A stretch of DNA of 64,000 bases, taken from assembly GCF_036711975.1 (NCBI RefSeq), contig NC_091972.1:3477001-3541000 (forward strand). The letters run 5' to 3'. Position 1 is the stretch's first letter; each line of letters opens with the position of its first letter. A model generated the notes under the pieces. That model saw only the letters and a list, made by a program, of their open reading frames with translations, was not told where the DNA came from and did not search any database. The stretch comes from Onthophagus taurus (lineage: Eukaryota > Arthropoda > Insecta > Coleoptera > Scarabaeidae). The translations under genes and the position numbers were made by a program. Below, in pieces: positions 1-10,884 of the stretch.

Positions 1-375
1 TTTTAGACGTAACTTTATTTTTTTAAATAGAAACCATAGTTGGCTATGACCTAAAATAATTTGTTATTTTCTTCTGATAACAAATATATATAGTTTGTAG
101 GGTATATTTCTTATAGTTATTGAATAATTAATAAAAATTCATTTTGTTCTATCTAAAACTAATGTATGTATTTAAAAGTTAATGTTGCTATGGTGATAAC
201 CATACATACTATGATGGAACATAATGTATCAAATAATTGCCAAAGTTTTTATTTAAAAATTCGATAACAACTCTATCATTATGAGCTGGTACGATGCACC
301 AGCATGTTAGGTGTCAAAGTATAACAAAACTGAATAAAACATTACAATGAATTTCGAAAATTATGAAAATGTAAC

Positions 376-1085
376 ATGATGGAATGCTATATATTATCAG
401 ATAAGAATGCGACGTTAGCCGCGGAATTATATTTCACAAGGTATCCGGAAGAAAGACAACCGCATGTAAGAACCTTCAGCCGGTTAGCAGAAAATTTAAT
501 AGATTTTTGGTCCTTCCCCAAACCACGTGCTAAAACACACCAAAATGGCCTGCAAGAGGATGAAGTCAATGTGTTGGCTTCACTTGCGATAAATCCTTCA
601 ACATCTTGTAGAGAAATTGAACCAGACATCTGACCCAAAAGCCGCTGCTCCCGAATATGAAAGAAAAATAAGTATAAACCATACAAAGCGGGGCTAACTC
701 ATTATTTACGTGCTGTCAATCTGGGATTAGAATTTTGTAGATGATATTTAGAAAAATTAAATAATCTGCTGTTTGTTCAAAATGACATCTGGACCGATGA
801 AGTCTCTGAGTGTTCAAAGAAGATTAGGGTTCAATGTATGGTGTGCCCTTTTAGATAATAGAATTTTGGCATATAGTATAGTACCATAACAACTTAAACT
901 AAGGTAAATACCGCAATATATTAAGACAGCACATTGAGCCTTTGGTCGACAATTTGCCAGTAAATATGTCTCAAATGATATATTTTCAATATGACGGAGC
1001 GCCAGCACATAATGCCAGAGTTGTTAGTGAATTTTTAAATATTGCTACAAATTTTGGCAATAATTGGAAACAATGTTTTCCATCA
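376..1085 (+). pseudogene. Mariner-type transposase remnant (DUF4817-like N-terminus)
   Basis: The first 85 codons (376-633) resemble the helix-turn-helix N-terminus found in insect DUF4817/mariner-like transposases: an ELYFTRYPE-type segment, then PHVRTFSRL, then NPSTSCREIE. After a stop, other frames carry further recognisable pieces: a second HTH piece (about 640-700), an INDIWTDES-like first catalytic Asp region near 780, and at about 985-1010 the motif YDGAPAHNARVV, which in Tc1/mariner transposases contains the second catalytic Asp. Several stops and frameshifts separate these, so the gene is dead. It lies inside the inner inverted repeats of the element. Confidence 0.72.
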
Positions 1086-1174
1086 TGGTGTGGTTATCAC
1101 CATAACAACAGTTAAGTTTTAAATACATACAATAGTTTCAGAAAGAACAAAAAAAATTCATACACTAGGTTAAT

Positions 1175-1803
1175 ATCGATATGATATGTGAGCATTTTTC
1201 AAAAAACCCTAATTATTTCTCAAACTATTAATGTTAGGCATAGGACATATGGAGTAGAAAAGATGTAAAATGAGACGCTGAAGGCGACTAAGTAATAAAA
1301 TATGGGGGGTGCCATTTAAAAAAATGAAGTTATGGTGCTTCCAAATTTCGAAAAGTTAACGTGTCATAGTAAAGTGATCAAACGATCTAGACAGCCGTTC
1401 TTGGCACCAAAACATACTTCATCATGTTGTTTAAGCATGTTCTGAATCCTAAATTGATATCTCAAAAATCGAGTGTTCTATGATTTTTTGAACAAATGTC
1501 CGCTGGAGCAGATTTTCCTAGAAAAATTCGATTAACTCGAGAACGGCCGAATCAAATTGCAAAAAGTAAAGTTATTTATAAACCTTCAAAACAGACAAAT
1601 CCAAATATGTAAAAATATACAGGGTGTTCCATTTAAAAAAATAAAGTAGGTGGCGACTTCCGGTATAACCAGAAGTGCTAGAAAACTGAAAATATTTTAG
1701 ACGAAGAGAACGTAATTGATAATACTTAAGTTTGAATTCTCAATTTTTTATGTTGGCCAGAACCACAGAAACGTCTAATGACCGGTCTCGCTGAGACACC
1801 CTG
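1175..1803. repeat. Insertion in the right TIR with ACACCCTGT-type ends
   Basis: This stretch interrupts the right arm of the 1-1895 element. It contains short copies of a motif shared by many insect repeats (ACAGGGTGTTCCATTT near 1619, GGGGTGCCATTTAAAA near 1306) and ends at 1803 in ACACCCTGTATAT. A further ACACCCTGTA lies outside at about 2184. No coding sequence is visible. Borders are approximate. Confidence 0.5.
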
Positions 1804-1895
1804 TATATATTTGTTATCAGAAGAAAATAACAAATTATTTTAGGTCATAGCCAACTATGGTCTCCATTTAAAAAAAATAAAGTTACGTCTAAAAT

Positions 1896-4230
1896 CCCGA
1901 AAATAAAAGATGGGAAAAAAATTCTACCTACGCCACTGAATTTTTCGTAAAAAGTTGCCCGTATAATGTTTTATTTATAATACTCCATCGTTGATAATAA
2001 GTGAGATATTCGTGATTGTCGTTTTCGCAAAATTTTCAGTTTTTGCCGATAGGGCGAAAACAAAAGACGGTAGCTGAGTTTACGGCATTAGCATTTTCTT
2101 GAAAAACGAGATCATCACATGTAAGCTACTTTTTTTGTATCTCTTTTAGTTTCGGAGATAGCCTATGCGGACATCGAAATTGGGACACCCTGTACTGATC
2201 ATTAGCATCACTTGTTCTCCAATAAAGTCTGAAAAGTCTCAATGGATAGGGATTGATTAAAACGTTTTATGTTATCATCACAAAAATATCGCTTGGTAAC
2301 ATAATAACATTGTTGGATGATAGAGGTAACGTTCAAACATATTGTTTAAACTTTATGATCTGAAAAGCCGGTGTTAAAAACATTTGTACATTTACAAGTT
2401 TCATTTATTATTCTTGTGGGAACAGTAATCATATATGATACACCAAATTCATTTAACATATGTTTAAAATCTATGGTTTTATTGTCTTAAATAGTATTAG
2501 GTTCCACATTAATCGTGGATCATTAATATTTAACTCTGATATTGAATCTGTAGCTTATTCAACATCGTGCTCCACCATATTATCTATGTGCTGTTAAGAA
2601 ACATCTGAATTATTAAGCTCATTTGGATTGCATAGTCTCGAATCTCTATGGGTGTACAAACACTTGAAAGGAATCTGCAACAATAACCTTTGAGCTACTG
2701 TTTAACATTGTATGTCAAAGTTTTTCTGTAAACAATGTTTAACAGGTCCTGTATTCACCGAGTTAAATTTATGCAACACGGTGCACCACTACATTTTCTA
2801 TGTGCTGTTGATTATCGTCCGAATACCAACATCCCCTTAGTTAGATTGGATCGATACTCTAGAGATCTACATCTATCTTATTATTTAGAATAAAGATTTT
2901 AGTATTTTCACACGAAATGTGAGGTAATATTTTTATACCAATTAATAAGTGAAGATGTGCACGTGGCATGTTTTCAACTTCTTTTGAGATCATCATAAAT
3001 GTAATAACGATACGAAAAAGTTATATGGCCGCGTATAAAATATTGAAAGAAAAATTCGAAATTACACTTTCGAAACGAATTTACGAGAATCGAGCGCTTA
3101 TAAACAACAACCCTTTCACATTATTTATTAGCGACAAAAAGAGATCGATCAAAAGAAGATAAGAAAACCATCACATACCTTTTACACAAGCGCAAGATTG
3201 TAATCACGAATTTCGTATCATACTGCTTAAAAAAGTACGATTATTGATTTTGCTTTAAAATCTACGAAAACGATTCTTTGTTAGAGTTTATAAATTTCAT
3301 AAATTGGAAAATAAATTAAAAAAACGACCGAAATTAGTTCCTAAACAAAATCGATTTAATCTGAATAGGGTTCAATATAAAAAAAATTGTTTTATACATG
3401 TTCCACGTTCCAATTTATTTCAGCACAGTTTCATATCTACGATGGAAAATCATTAATTGAATACAGAGGTATGATGCAGTGACCATTTTATTTCCAGTTC
3501 GTATTTTAACAAAACTGCGTTTTCAGTTAGGCATTCAGATATTTTTTTTCTTTTTTAAACTACATCATGTTTCGCGCTTAGTTTAGCTTCGTAAAAAATT
3601 TTTTTAATTAATCAAAAAATTAAAAATGTTTTTGTTTTGACACGAATGATAATTGAATCATTTTTCAAATTTAGACACGTTAATTAAGCGTTTTGTACAT
3701 TCTTAATATAAAAAAAAATAGAAATCAAGAATGAAACAAAGGAAAATCTAATAATAAAAGACGTCGAGACTCATTTAATTTTTAATAAAAGAAATGCCAT
3801 CTGTAAGCGAAAAGTATGGGGCTTTCGTTTTAAAACTTTTCCCAACCCCTTTATTAATAAGTCGGCTATAATTAGAGAGCGAGCGATTCCAAGTATGCTT
3901 CGACGAACAGCGTGAATTGCGTCGAAGAGACACCGAGGCGTAAAATTAGGTTTAATACTCACATGACAAGAGTAGAGCGGCACATCTCTTGGATATCATC
4001 GGAGCCCCCAAAAAGTTTTAGTAGTCTTTCCGAACCGTCCGTCTAGTTGCCAAAAACCTTCACCACATCCACCACAAACACCTTCTTTTAAAATTTTCCA
4101 ACAAATTAAATCCAACCCGCTATATAAATAAATATAAAATGTTATAATACTTATATAAATTTAAATAGCTTATCACTAAATGAGAAGAATCTTTTTCACA
4201 ATCTCTTTTGTCTTGATTTTTATTCAAGAT
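1896..4230. other. Non-coding AT-rich stretch, no gene seen
   Basis: No open frame here has recognisable protein content. Bases 1896-2200 look like the outer part of the repeat cluster to the left (GGGACACCCTGTA at about 2182). The remainder is AT-rich with short A and T runs. No RNA gene could be recognised by eye. Confidence 0.5.
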
Positions 4231-4450
4231 CTATCTTGTTTTACGCGATCGTTTAACGACGCGAGCGCGCAACAACCGCATGTTTCGACGGCCGACGGCG
4301 TCGCGTCCCTCTCTAACCGGCGTCGGCGATAGACTGGCGTCGCGACGCCGTCCAAAGCTTCCTTGCTGTAGTTGCTTCCTAGGGAAGGCGCCCGCAACGT
4401 CCGGTACTTCAGTGATCGATTTCAATTTGTTGCGGCGCAGTTGTTAGATA
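4231..4450. other. CpG-rich island in AT-rich DNA
   Basis: About 200 bases stand out by GC content and by many CG dinucleotides (for example GACGCGAGCGCGC near 4259 and GGCGTCGCGACG near 4340), in a neighbourhood that is about two-thirds A+T. The minus frame is open for 64 codons (4425-4231) and Arg-rich, but I recognise no family. It could be an unmethylated promoter or 5' exon, or a piece of a GC-rich repeat. The TRIC 5' UTR at about 20080-20190 has similar composition. Confidence 0.35.
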
Positions 4451-5104
4451 AATATCTGAAAAATGATGATCCCGTAAGGTATCAACTTTTCAATCATACC
4501 CTGCACAAAAAAATCAATTGATGAGGTGCTAAAACACCAACATTTTTCTCTTACCATTTTATAAATTTGTGCTAAATTTTTAAAGTATCAATTTAGGTCC
4601 ACCCAATTTTACACTAAATTTAAATTTCTCAGCGCCGTAATATTGCAAACACTCCGTAATGCGCACGGTGCTAACGAGTCAGTTTTATAACCCAAGAAGT
4701 TTAATGCAATCCACTGCTTGAGAAAACGAAAAGTTATAATTGAAATTACCAAAGTTATAAAGTGTCGATGAGTTCGGGCGAACCAACGGCAATCCACACG
4801 AAAAGGCTTCTAAAGGCACATCAAACTTAACGGAGGCGTTGAATCTATTACGAAACGTCGAATACACGGGATGTTTAATTTCTGGCATTATTAATTCCTC
4901 GCCATCATTAAATATTTTAAAATATTACTTTGTTTTAAAAATCCTTTTCCGTAAAATAACGGATTTTAACTGGAAGAACCTCTGGTTTATATTATTTTAT
5001 ATTTATTATTTTTGTGAGATTGGCAACCAGATGCACTCTGAACCTGGACCTGCACTTTGTCCGGAAATCTGCGTGAAAAGAAGCAGGTTGGTCGCAAGTT
5101 CTAT
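4451..5104. other. No gene seen; AT-rich DNA leading into a LINE fragment
   Basis: No supported coding sequence or repeat border was found. Frames open here (4609-4888 minus, 4839-5291 plus) show no family motif until reverse-transcriptase-like residues begin near 5110. Confidence 0.4.
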
Positions 5105-5737
5105 TTTCCTCACACCAGTAGATTTGATAGAGGTTGGAAGTGTCATACAGAATCTAAAATCAAAAAATACATTAGACTTGTATTTGCTTGATACAAGATG
5201 CTGGATGGAATTTACCCAGAAAAATCAAAGTTTCAAAGGTAGTGCCACTTGTAGTACAACACTATCCAATTCAAGGTGTTTGAACGAGTAATAAAGAAGC
5301 GACTGATTGATTTTCTTGAAAGTCACAACATATTTATCACCGAACAACACGGTTACCGAAAGCTAAGATCCACATCATCAGCTGTTACGGGTCCTTTGGA
5401 ACTGATAGCAAATGCTTTCAACAAAAATTAAGAAGTACTACTCAAATATTGCTCACTAAGCTAGAGTACTACGGTATGAGAGGTACTTCACTTTCACTCT
5501 TCAGGACATATCTCCAAAATAGAACACAAATGGTTTACTGGAAAGGAAGATTCTCGGCAAGAAGACAGAGAGGAGAGGGAGTGCCACAGGGATCTGTTCT
5601 TGGCCCGGTTTTATTACTAATCTATATCAATGACTTACCACAAAACTTAACGGCTGATTTGATGGGCCTTTTCGCTGATGATACTTCGCTGTTGGTGACA
5701 TCTAGAGACAGTCAGGAACTCCTCGGCAGGTCCGAAG
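5105..5737 (+). pseudogene. CR1/Jockey-like LINE reverse transcriptase, 5' piece, split by a P element
   Basis: Frames in this stretch encode fragments of a LINE reverse transcriptase: PVDLIEVGSVIQNLKSKNT at about 5119-5175, then ERVIKKRLIDFL and ITEQHGYRK near 5283-5360, then GVPQGSVLGPVLLLIYINDL and the catalytic-type block FADDT at 5575-5690. A deletion and frame changes lie near 5170-5290 and 5430. The sequence stops at 5737 exactly where the P-type element starts. The C-terminal half resumes at 10368, after the 8-bp duplication GTCCGAAG. Both halves read in the same strand and frame when the insert is ignored. Confidence 0.8.
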
Positions 5738-5960
5738 CAAGGTTGCCAGGTCTCAAGATTTATCGTAAGATCTCACTATCTTACGATTTAACATGTACTT
5801 GTCACGATTTTATTACAAAAATAATATAATAATTAGTGTGAATAAAATCAAAGTAAAATCATAGCATTTTCAACTCGAATTGTAGGTTATTGTAAATTTC
5901 TGTATTAGTTACATTTATTCGCCGCTAGATGGCGTTAAGAAATTACTTAAACTAAAGTCC

Positions 5961-6226
5961 CCAAGGACAAGGTTTATATATAAGAGGTTGTCTAGGTTCG
6001 TACGCAACCATACTGCGCATTACGTCACATGTGGAAAATAATACCGCCAAGCAATTCAAATTAAACAAAGGCATGGAGCACCACATGGCCATGAGGTTGC
6101 GTGCGGAATCCGTGATCGCCTACGTCACGAAACACTCCTGCTCTTGCTCCTCGCCCACAAACTAAAATCAAAGTATTGCAGCATAGGAACTTAGACAACC
6201 TTTAATATATAAACCTTGCCCCAAGG
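5961..6226. repeat. Short inverted-repeat element (MITE-like) in the P element leader
   Basis: Bases 5968-5999 (CAAGGTTTATATATA and onward) recur inverted at 6185-6217, with a few mismatches over about 35 bp. The 185 bp between them have no reading frame of note. It sits in the non-coding leader of the P-type element, upstream of the THAP exon. Target duplication was not identified. Confidence 0.55.
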
Positions 6227-6535
6227 ATAGTAGATTCTAAAAGGATAGCTCATTCCCTATACTGCAATGTTAGCGCGCCCCCTCCTCTGGACGCAGTGAC
6301 GTAGGCAAGCGACCTGTCTGCTGACATCTTGTATTTAGAGCCCTGTAAAGCTGTGTACTTCTGCTGTATACTTTTGTTACTGTTTAAAGTTAATTATATT
6401 GTGCTTTTATTTTAAATTCAGTGACTATAATTTAAAGACTATAACTGTGCTGTACAACTTTTATCATAAATTTGGTATGTAAGCCACAATAATTATGTGC
6501 TTTATAAATTTATGAGTCTGTAATTTATAGGTAAA

Positions 6536-9500
6536 ATGTATCCGATTATCAAAAATATGCCAGGTTGCAGCTGTGGAGTGTTTGGGTGCAATAACAGCCT
6601 TGTTGTGACCAAATCCAGAGATGAAAACGTAATTTATCATAGTTTTCCCAAAAAAACGGATTTAACTGCTAAACCTGTAAGAGATGAATGGATACGATGA
6701 TGTAGAAGAGCAGACAAGTGGAACCCTAATACTAGTCGAATCTGTTCTGTACATTTTTGTCATACTGATTACAAAAGAGATCTGCAGAATGAATTATTAG
6801 GTAAATATCATTTGCAGATAAATAGTGATAGTGAATTAAAACTGAATAGTCTTAGATGAAGATTGGCCTTATATTTGAATGCTTTCATAAATTACTAAAC
6901 TAAGTTAGTTCCCTAAATGCTTTTTCAATTTTGATTCATTAAAGATTTCATGAATATTTCTACTTTGTGAGGGAAATAATTAGAATGATACATTTAGTTC
7001 TGCCTACTAGAAAAACGTTGAAGAAAACAGCAGTTCCTACATTGAATTTATCTAAATCAGAAACTCAACCTAAGGATTTAGCAAGGGAGCAAAGACTTCA
7101 AAACAGAAATAAAAAGACAGATGAATGTTCTTTAATGACAGCATCTGATCCAGAGCCATCCACTTCTCAAGTAGATGATATTTTTATAAACACAATATCG
7201 AGAAATATTCAATCGGAGAGCTATATTGATTATGATAAAAAATATAACGAATTATTATCTGCATATAATAATAATAGACAGTAAGCTAACGTGGAAATCC
7301 CACCTAGACAATAGAGTTAATAAAGCTTGTGTCGCCTTCGGCCAGTGCCGGAGGGCTGTCGGGAGGACTTGGGGTCTGTCTCCCAAGATAGCCCTGTGGA
7401 TCTACACCGCCGTTGTTCGACCAATGCTAACTTACGGTGCGGTGGTATGGTGGACTAGAACTTCTAAGTCTACCGCCACCACTGCGCTTAATAGAATACA
7501 GAGACTCGCGTGTCTGTATGTTACAGGTGCGCTGCGATCAACCCCCACAGCGGCCATGGAAATCATGTTAAATTTACCACCACTCAACCTACATATCCAG
7601 GAAGTGGCGTTGGTAACCATGAAACGACTACAATCAGTAGGAACTATGAAGGATGAGGACGCTGGCAGCAGTTCAACACTCTGGAGGGAAGCAGTGCTAG
7701 ACACACACCTACTCGAATGTAAGACTGATCACAGACCAGCAAAATATGTTTTCTCAAGGAAGTACCTCATCCACGTCAGTCTCACAGTTGTAGATGTACA
7801 TAGAACCTTAAAGATCTACACTGATGGTTCAAAAGGACGAAATGGTGCAGGCGCGGGGGTATTCTCTCACGATCCCCTGATTCGCCTCTCAGAACCTTTA
7901 GGGTCCAGCACCACCGTCATACAAGCGGAACTAACTGCTATTAAACTTGCTGCTGACTGCATTGTTGAATCCAACAAGCGGGGTAAGTATTTTACTATTT
8001 TTACAGACAGTAAACAATCTCTTTTAGCTTTAAGCAGAGTTATTATAACGTCTGCAGTAGTTATGGATTGTCACAAAGCACTGGAGGAGGCCGCGAAATA
8101 CAATTCTATCAGAATCCAGTGGATTAAAGGGCATTCCGGCTCCAAGGGTAACAACCACGCGGACAGGCTAGCCAAACGTGCTGCCGGTAGAGCGCCCTGT
8201 GCACCCGAGCCGATAATTACCCCCTCCTTAGCCACTCATATCGAGTTAATAAAGCACATTACCCACAAAAAATTTTTAAACGGGTGGGACCGCACCCCGG
8301 GCTGTCATCTCGCTAAGGAATTGTTAAAATATCCTTCAGCCGCAACAGCCCAGTTTTTCGTAGGGCTCGGTAAAAGTGCCCTTCGCACTGCCACAGGTCT
8401 CCTCACGGGACACTGTAAAGTAAATAAGCACCTTCAAAACATGAAGCTTGCTGACTCAGGATGACGAGACGGTTAAACACATCTTGTGTGATTGCCCCTC
8501 TCTGACCGACCTCAGAATGAGGACCTTCGGGGAGGAATGGCCAACCACAGATGACATCAGGAATGCACCTCTAGGAGCTGTCCTAGCCTTTGGTAAATCC
8601 TTAGGCTGGTTGATGTGACCAGAGCGTGTAATGGGAGGATGCACAAGGGGCCCAATGAGGCCTAAGTGTGGCGTGCGGTTTTGCATGCACTCCCCAATCC
8701 ATACGATAAGATGGAAACAGACTTTTTACAATATAAACAAGGTTGCAGAAGAAAAATTAAGTCCTTAAATGATCAATTAAATTATTTCAAGAACAAATAT
8801 GCGAAAGCACAGAAAACCGAGAGAAAAGATAGAGCTATAAATTTACTGAATGGCACTTTTCACAGAAAATCAAATAGATTTACTCTTAAACAAAAAGAAG
8901 AGAGTTAATTGGACGTCGGAAGAAATAGCAATAGCATTCACTCTTCGGTACTACAGTAAGAAATCTTATCTGTATTTAAGAGACAAGATAATATATCCGT
9001 TGCCTGGACTGTCAACTCTTAGAAGATGGGCTACAAGAATAAGTATGAGTGAAGGAGTACTAAAAGATGTCATAAAGTTGTTAAATTTGGCCGGTGAAAA
9101 TATGAACGATTTTGAGAAAACAGTGGTAATACAGTTTGATGAAGTAAAAGTCAAAGCAACATTGGAATATGATGTCGCACAAGATGAAATAATAGGACCA
9201 TATAATCAGTTACAAGTAGTAATGTCTCGTGGTTTATTCTCTAATTGGAAACAACCTGTCTACATAGCATTTGATCAAAAAATGACAAAAGATATATTGA
9301 TGAATGTTATAACAGAATTACATAACATTTCGTATAACGTCGTTGCTTGTGTCAGCGATTGTGGGGCAAGTAATGTCAGTTTATGGAGACAACTGGGAAT
9401 AAATATAAATAATACATGTTTTAAGCATCCAATAACACAGAAACTTGTATATATGTTCGCAGATAGCCCTCATCTGCTGAAATTACTTAGAAATTAGTTA

Positions 9501-9776
9501 CTCGATACAGGCTAGCACTATTAATAAAAAACCAATTGAAAAGTTAATAGAATTCACAGACCATGAAGTAAACGTTTGCTACAAAATTTCTAAAAGACAT
9601 ATTGACTGTGAAAAAGCCCAAAGGCAGAATGTGCGTACTGCTGCAGAACTTCTTTCTAACACCGTGGGTACTGCACTTCTGCGATACAAGCCAGGTTCAG
9701 ATGAAAAGATAGCGGAAGATGTGGGAAATTTTATTTGTAATGTCAATAAATGGTTTGACATTTTCAGTACATAAAG
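6536..9776 (+). pseudogene. P-element/THAP9-like transposase, interrupted and decayed
   Basis: An ATG at 6536 opens a THAP zinc finger: CSCGVFGCN, YHSFPK, DEWIR and CSVHF give the C2CH ligands and AVPTF-region spacing. A TGA at 6698-6700 breaks it, and the exon would end at a GT at 6801. A linker (6985-7260, TLKKTAVPTLNLS) follows. The frame is then interrupted by a LINE fragment. The core resumes at about 8700 (KIKSLNDQL coiled coil; RVNWTSEEIAIAFTLRY; PLPGLSTLRRWA; QFDEVKV, a likely catalytic Asp; SRGLFSNWKQPVY; VSDCGASN; ADSPHLLKLLRN). A TAG at about 9496 and further stops follow, then EKAQRQNV and GNFICNVNKWFDIFST, ending near 9776. The family normally extends further, so the C-terminus is truncated. 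THAP binds element ends and the RNase-H-fold core cuts DNA. This copy cannot make a full protein. Confidence 0.82.
7268..8690 (+). pseudogene. LINE fragment with RNase H (I/LOA/R1-like), nested in P transposase
   Basis: From about 7268 the frame encodes the thumb of a LINE reverse transcriptase (IDSKLTWKSHLDN, RPMLTYGAVVWW, IQRLACLYVTGA), followed by an RNase H domain. Its acidic set is visible as YTDGSK, QAELTAIK, FTDSKQSL and the WIKGHSGSKGNNHADRLA end. After a frameshift at about 8460 a zinc-knuckle-like KHILCDC segment closes the protein near 8618. Everything upstream of the thumb is missing, so this is a 5'-truncated copy, typical of LINE insertion. It divides the P transposase coding region. 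The chimeric frame starting at 7226 is an accident of the junction. Confidence 0.82.
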
Positions 9777-9861
9777 AAAAAAGTATATAAATTTGATCAC
9801 GTGACCCCAGCCGACGGATCTCGCGCATTGAGCAATCCTTTATAGTTTACCATCCTTGTAA

Positions 9862-10149
9862 AGTCCCTAGATTTACAAAGTACCGCCGTTTGACGCCATT
9901 TTGGCTAGAAACTCAAGAGGGAAATTTAAAACTACAAACCAAAACATTACGCCAAATTTCCTTTCTTTTTTTCTCGTGGTACTCTGAAGAGTTGAAAGTC
10001 CTTCGTACTGCCATTTTTGCAACTCCAAAGGCAACAAGACGGCAATATTTTTGTAAATAAGTGGTGAGATGCAGTGACAAGCTATCAAACCGCCATTTTG
10101 GCTCGAAAACAGGCTTCATGAACCGCGTTACTTTGTAAATCTAGGGACT
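9862..10149. repeat. 288-bp MITE with 21-bp TIRs and TAA duplication
   Basis: AGTCCCTAGATTTACAAAGT at 9862-9881 is repeated inverted at 10130-10149 without mismatch, and TAA flanks both sides (9859-9861, 10150-10152). There is no coding content. A second internal feature is a direct pair of CGCCATTTTGGCT (about 9894 and 10091). The 3-bp TAA duplication suits PIF/Harbinger-type mobilisation. It lies in the tail of the P-type element. Confidence 0.78.
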
Positions 10150-10367
10150 TAAGCTTAAACTGTAATATTTTATTTCCTTTTAATTATATCACTTTATATA
10201 CAAAAGTTGTCTAAACTATTTTACTTGAATCTTATGCCTATATGTAACACATATTATTAAAATTCAGTGATTTTTAAGCGAATTTCAACATCTCACGATT
10301 TCTCACGATTTTTTATGACATGGCTCACGACATTCCATGTGTGTAACCTGGCAACCTTGGTCCGAAG

Positions 10368-10884
10368 AAGTCGAGCTGGAAGCGAAAGAGTGGTTCGCCA
10401 GCAATAAGCTAAGACTGAATGGAAAAAAGACGCAATCACTCCTACTTACCAATAGAGAGCCAGATACGGGACATACGATTAAATTCCTTGGTCTTAACAT
10501 AGATTCCCACCTAAAATGGAATTCACATATAGAATATATTACAAAAAAGGTTTCCACAGCAACCTACCTCATCAGAAGAATGAGGATTGAGGTGTGGGGA
10601 TCAAACTTCCAAGCTCTTAATCCAGCAAAAGGAAGCCCTTAGAGCTTTGGCGTGTGCAAGACTGCGAAATAGCTGCAGCATATTTAAAGCGATGCAAATT
10701 ACAATTATTAACTGTCCCTAGCGTCTACATACTGGCGGCAGTTACCCTTCTGCATAAAAACAAAGTAAGATATTCATGTCATAGTGATATCCACCAACAT
10801 GACACTAGGCAGAAGAACAGGATCGTCATTCCACAACACCGCATCAACAAAGAGCACAACAAAGCACTAATTATATGTGCATAA
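10368..10884 (+). pseudogene. CR1/Jockey-like LINE reverse transcriptase, 3' piece
   Basis: This is the continuation of the fragment ending at 5737. It encodes EVELEAKEWFASNKLRLNGK, then IKFLGLNIDSHLKWNSHIEY, the post-YADD palm/thumb region of LINE polymerases. After a frameshift near 10625 comes KRCKLQLLTVPSVYI and YSCHSDIHQHDTRQK, a C-terminal tail seen in this LINE group. It ends near 10884. The 3' untranslated part cannot be delimited. Confidence 0.75.

Larger units (their letters stand above)
1..1895. mobile_element. Long-TIR DNA transposon (mariner-type), left end cut by window
   Basis: Bases 1-88 and about 1808-1895 are near-perfect inverted copies of each other. The right copy continues past 1895 with sequence whose partner would lie left of the window, so the element probably starts outside it. 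A second, inner inverted pair (about 145-208 and 1089-1165, sharing TATGGTGATAACCA) encloses a decayed transposase. The right arm is broken at about 1175-1803 by foreign sequence carrying ACAGGGTGT/ACACCCTGT ends. I read this as one long-TIR element with a later insertion in its right arm. The superfamily assignment rests on the enclosed transposase. Confidence 0.7.
5738..10359 (+). mobile_element. P-superfamily (THAP) DNA transposon, inactive, with nested inserts
   Basis: The ends are exact inverted repeats: CAAGGTTGCCAGGT at 5738-5751 and its complement at 10346-10359. The host LINE is duplicated for 8 bp, GTCCGAAG, at 5730-5737 and 10360-10367, the target-site size known for P elements. 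Inside are a THAP domain and a P/THAP9-type transposase, both broken. Nested inside are an inverted-repeat element (5961-6226), a LINE fragment (about 7268-8690) and a MITE (9862-10149). Removing the 4622-bp insert plus one duplication restores continuity of the flanking reverse transcriptase, which proves the borders. Confidence 0.88.
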
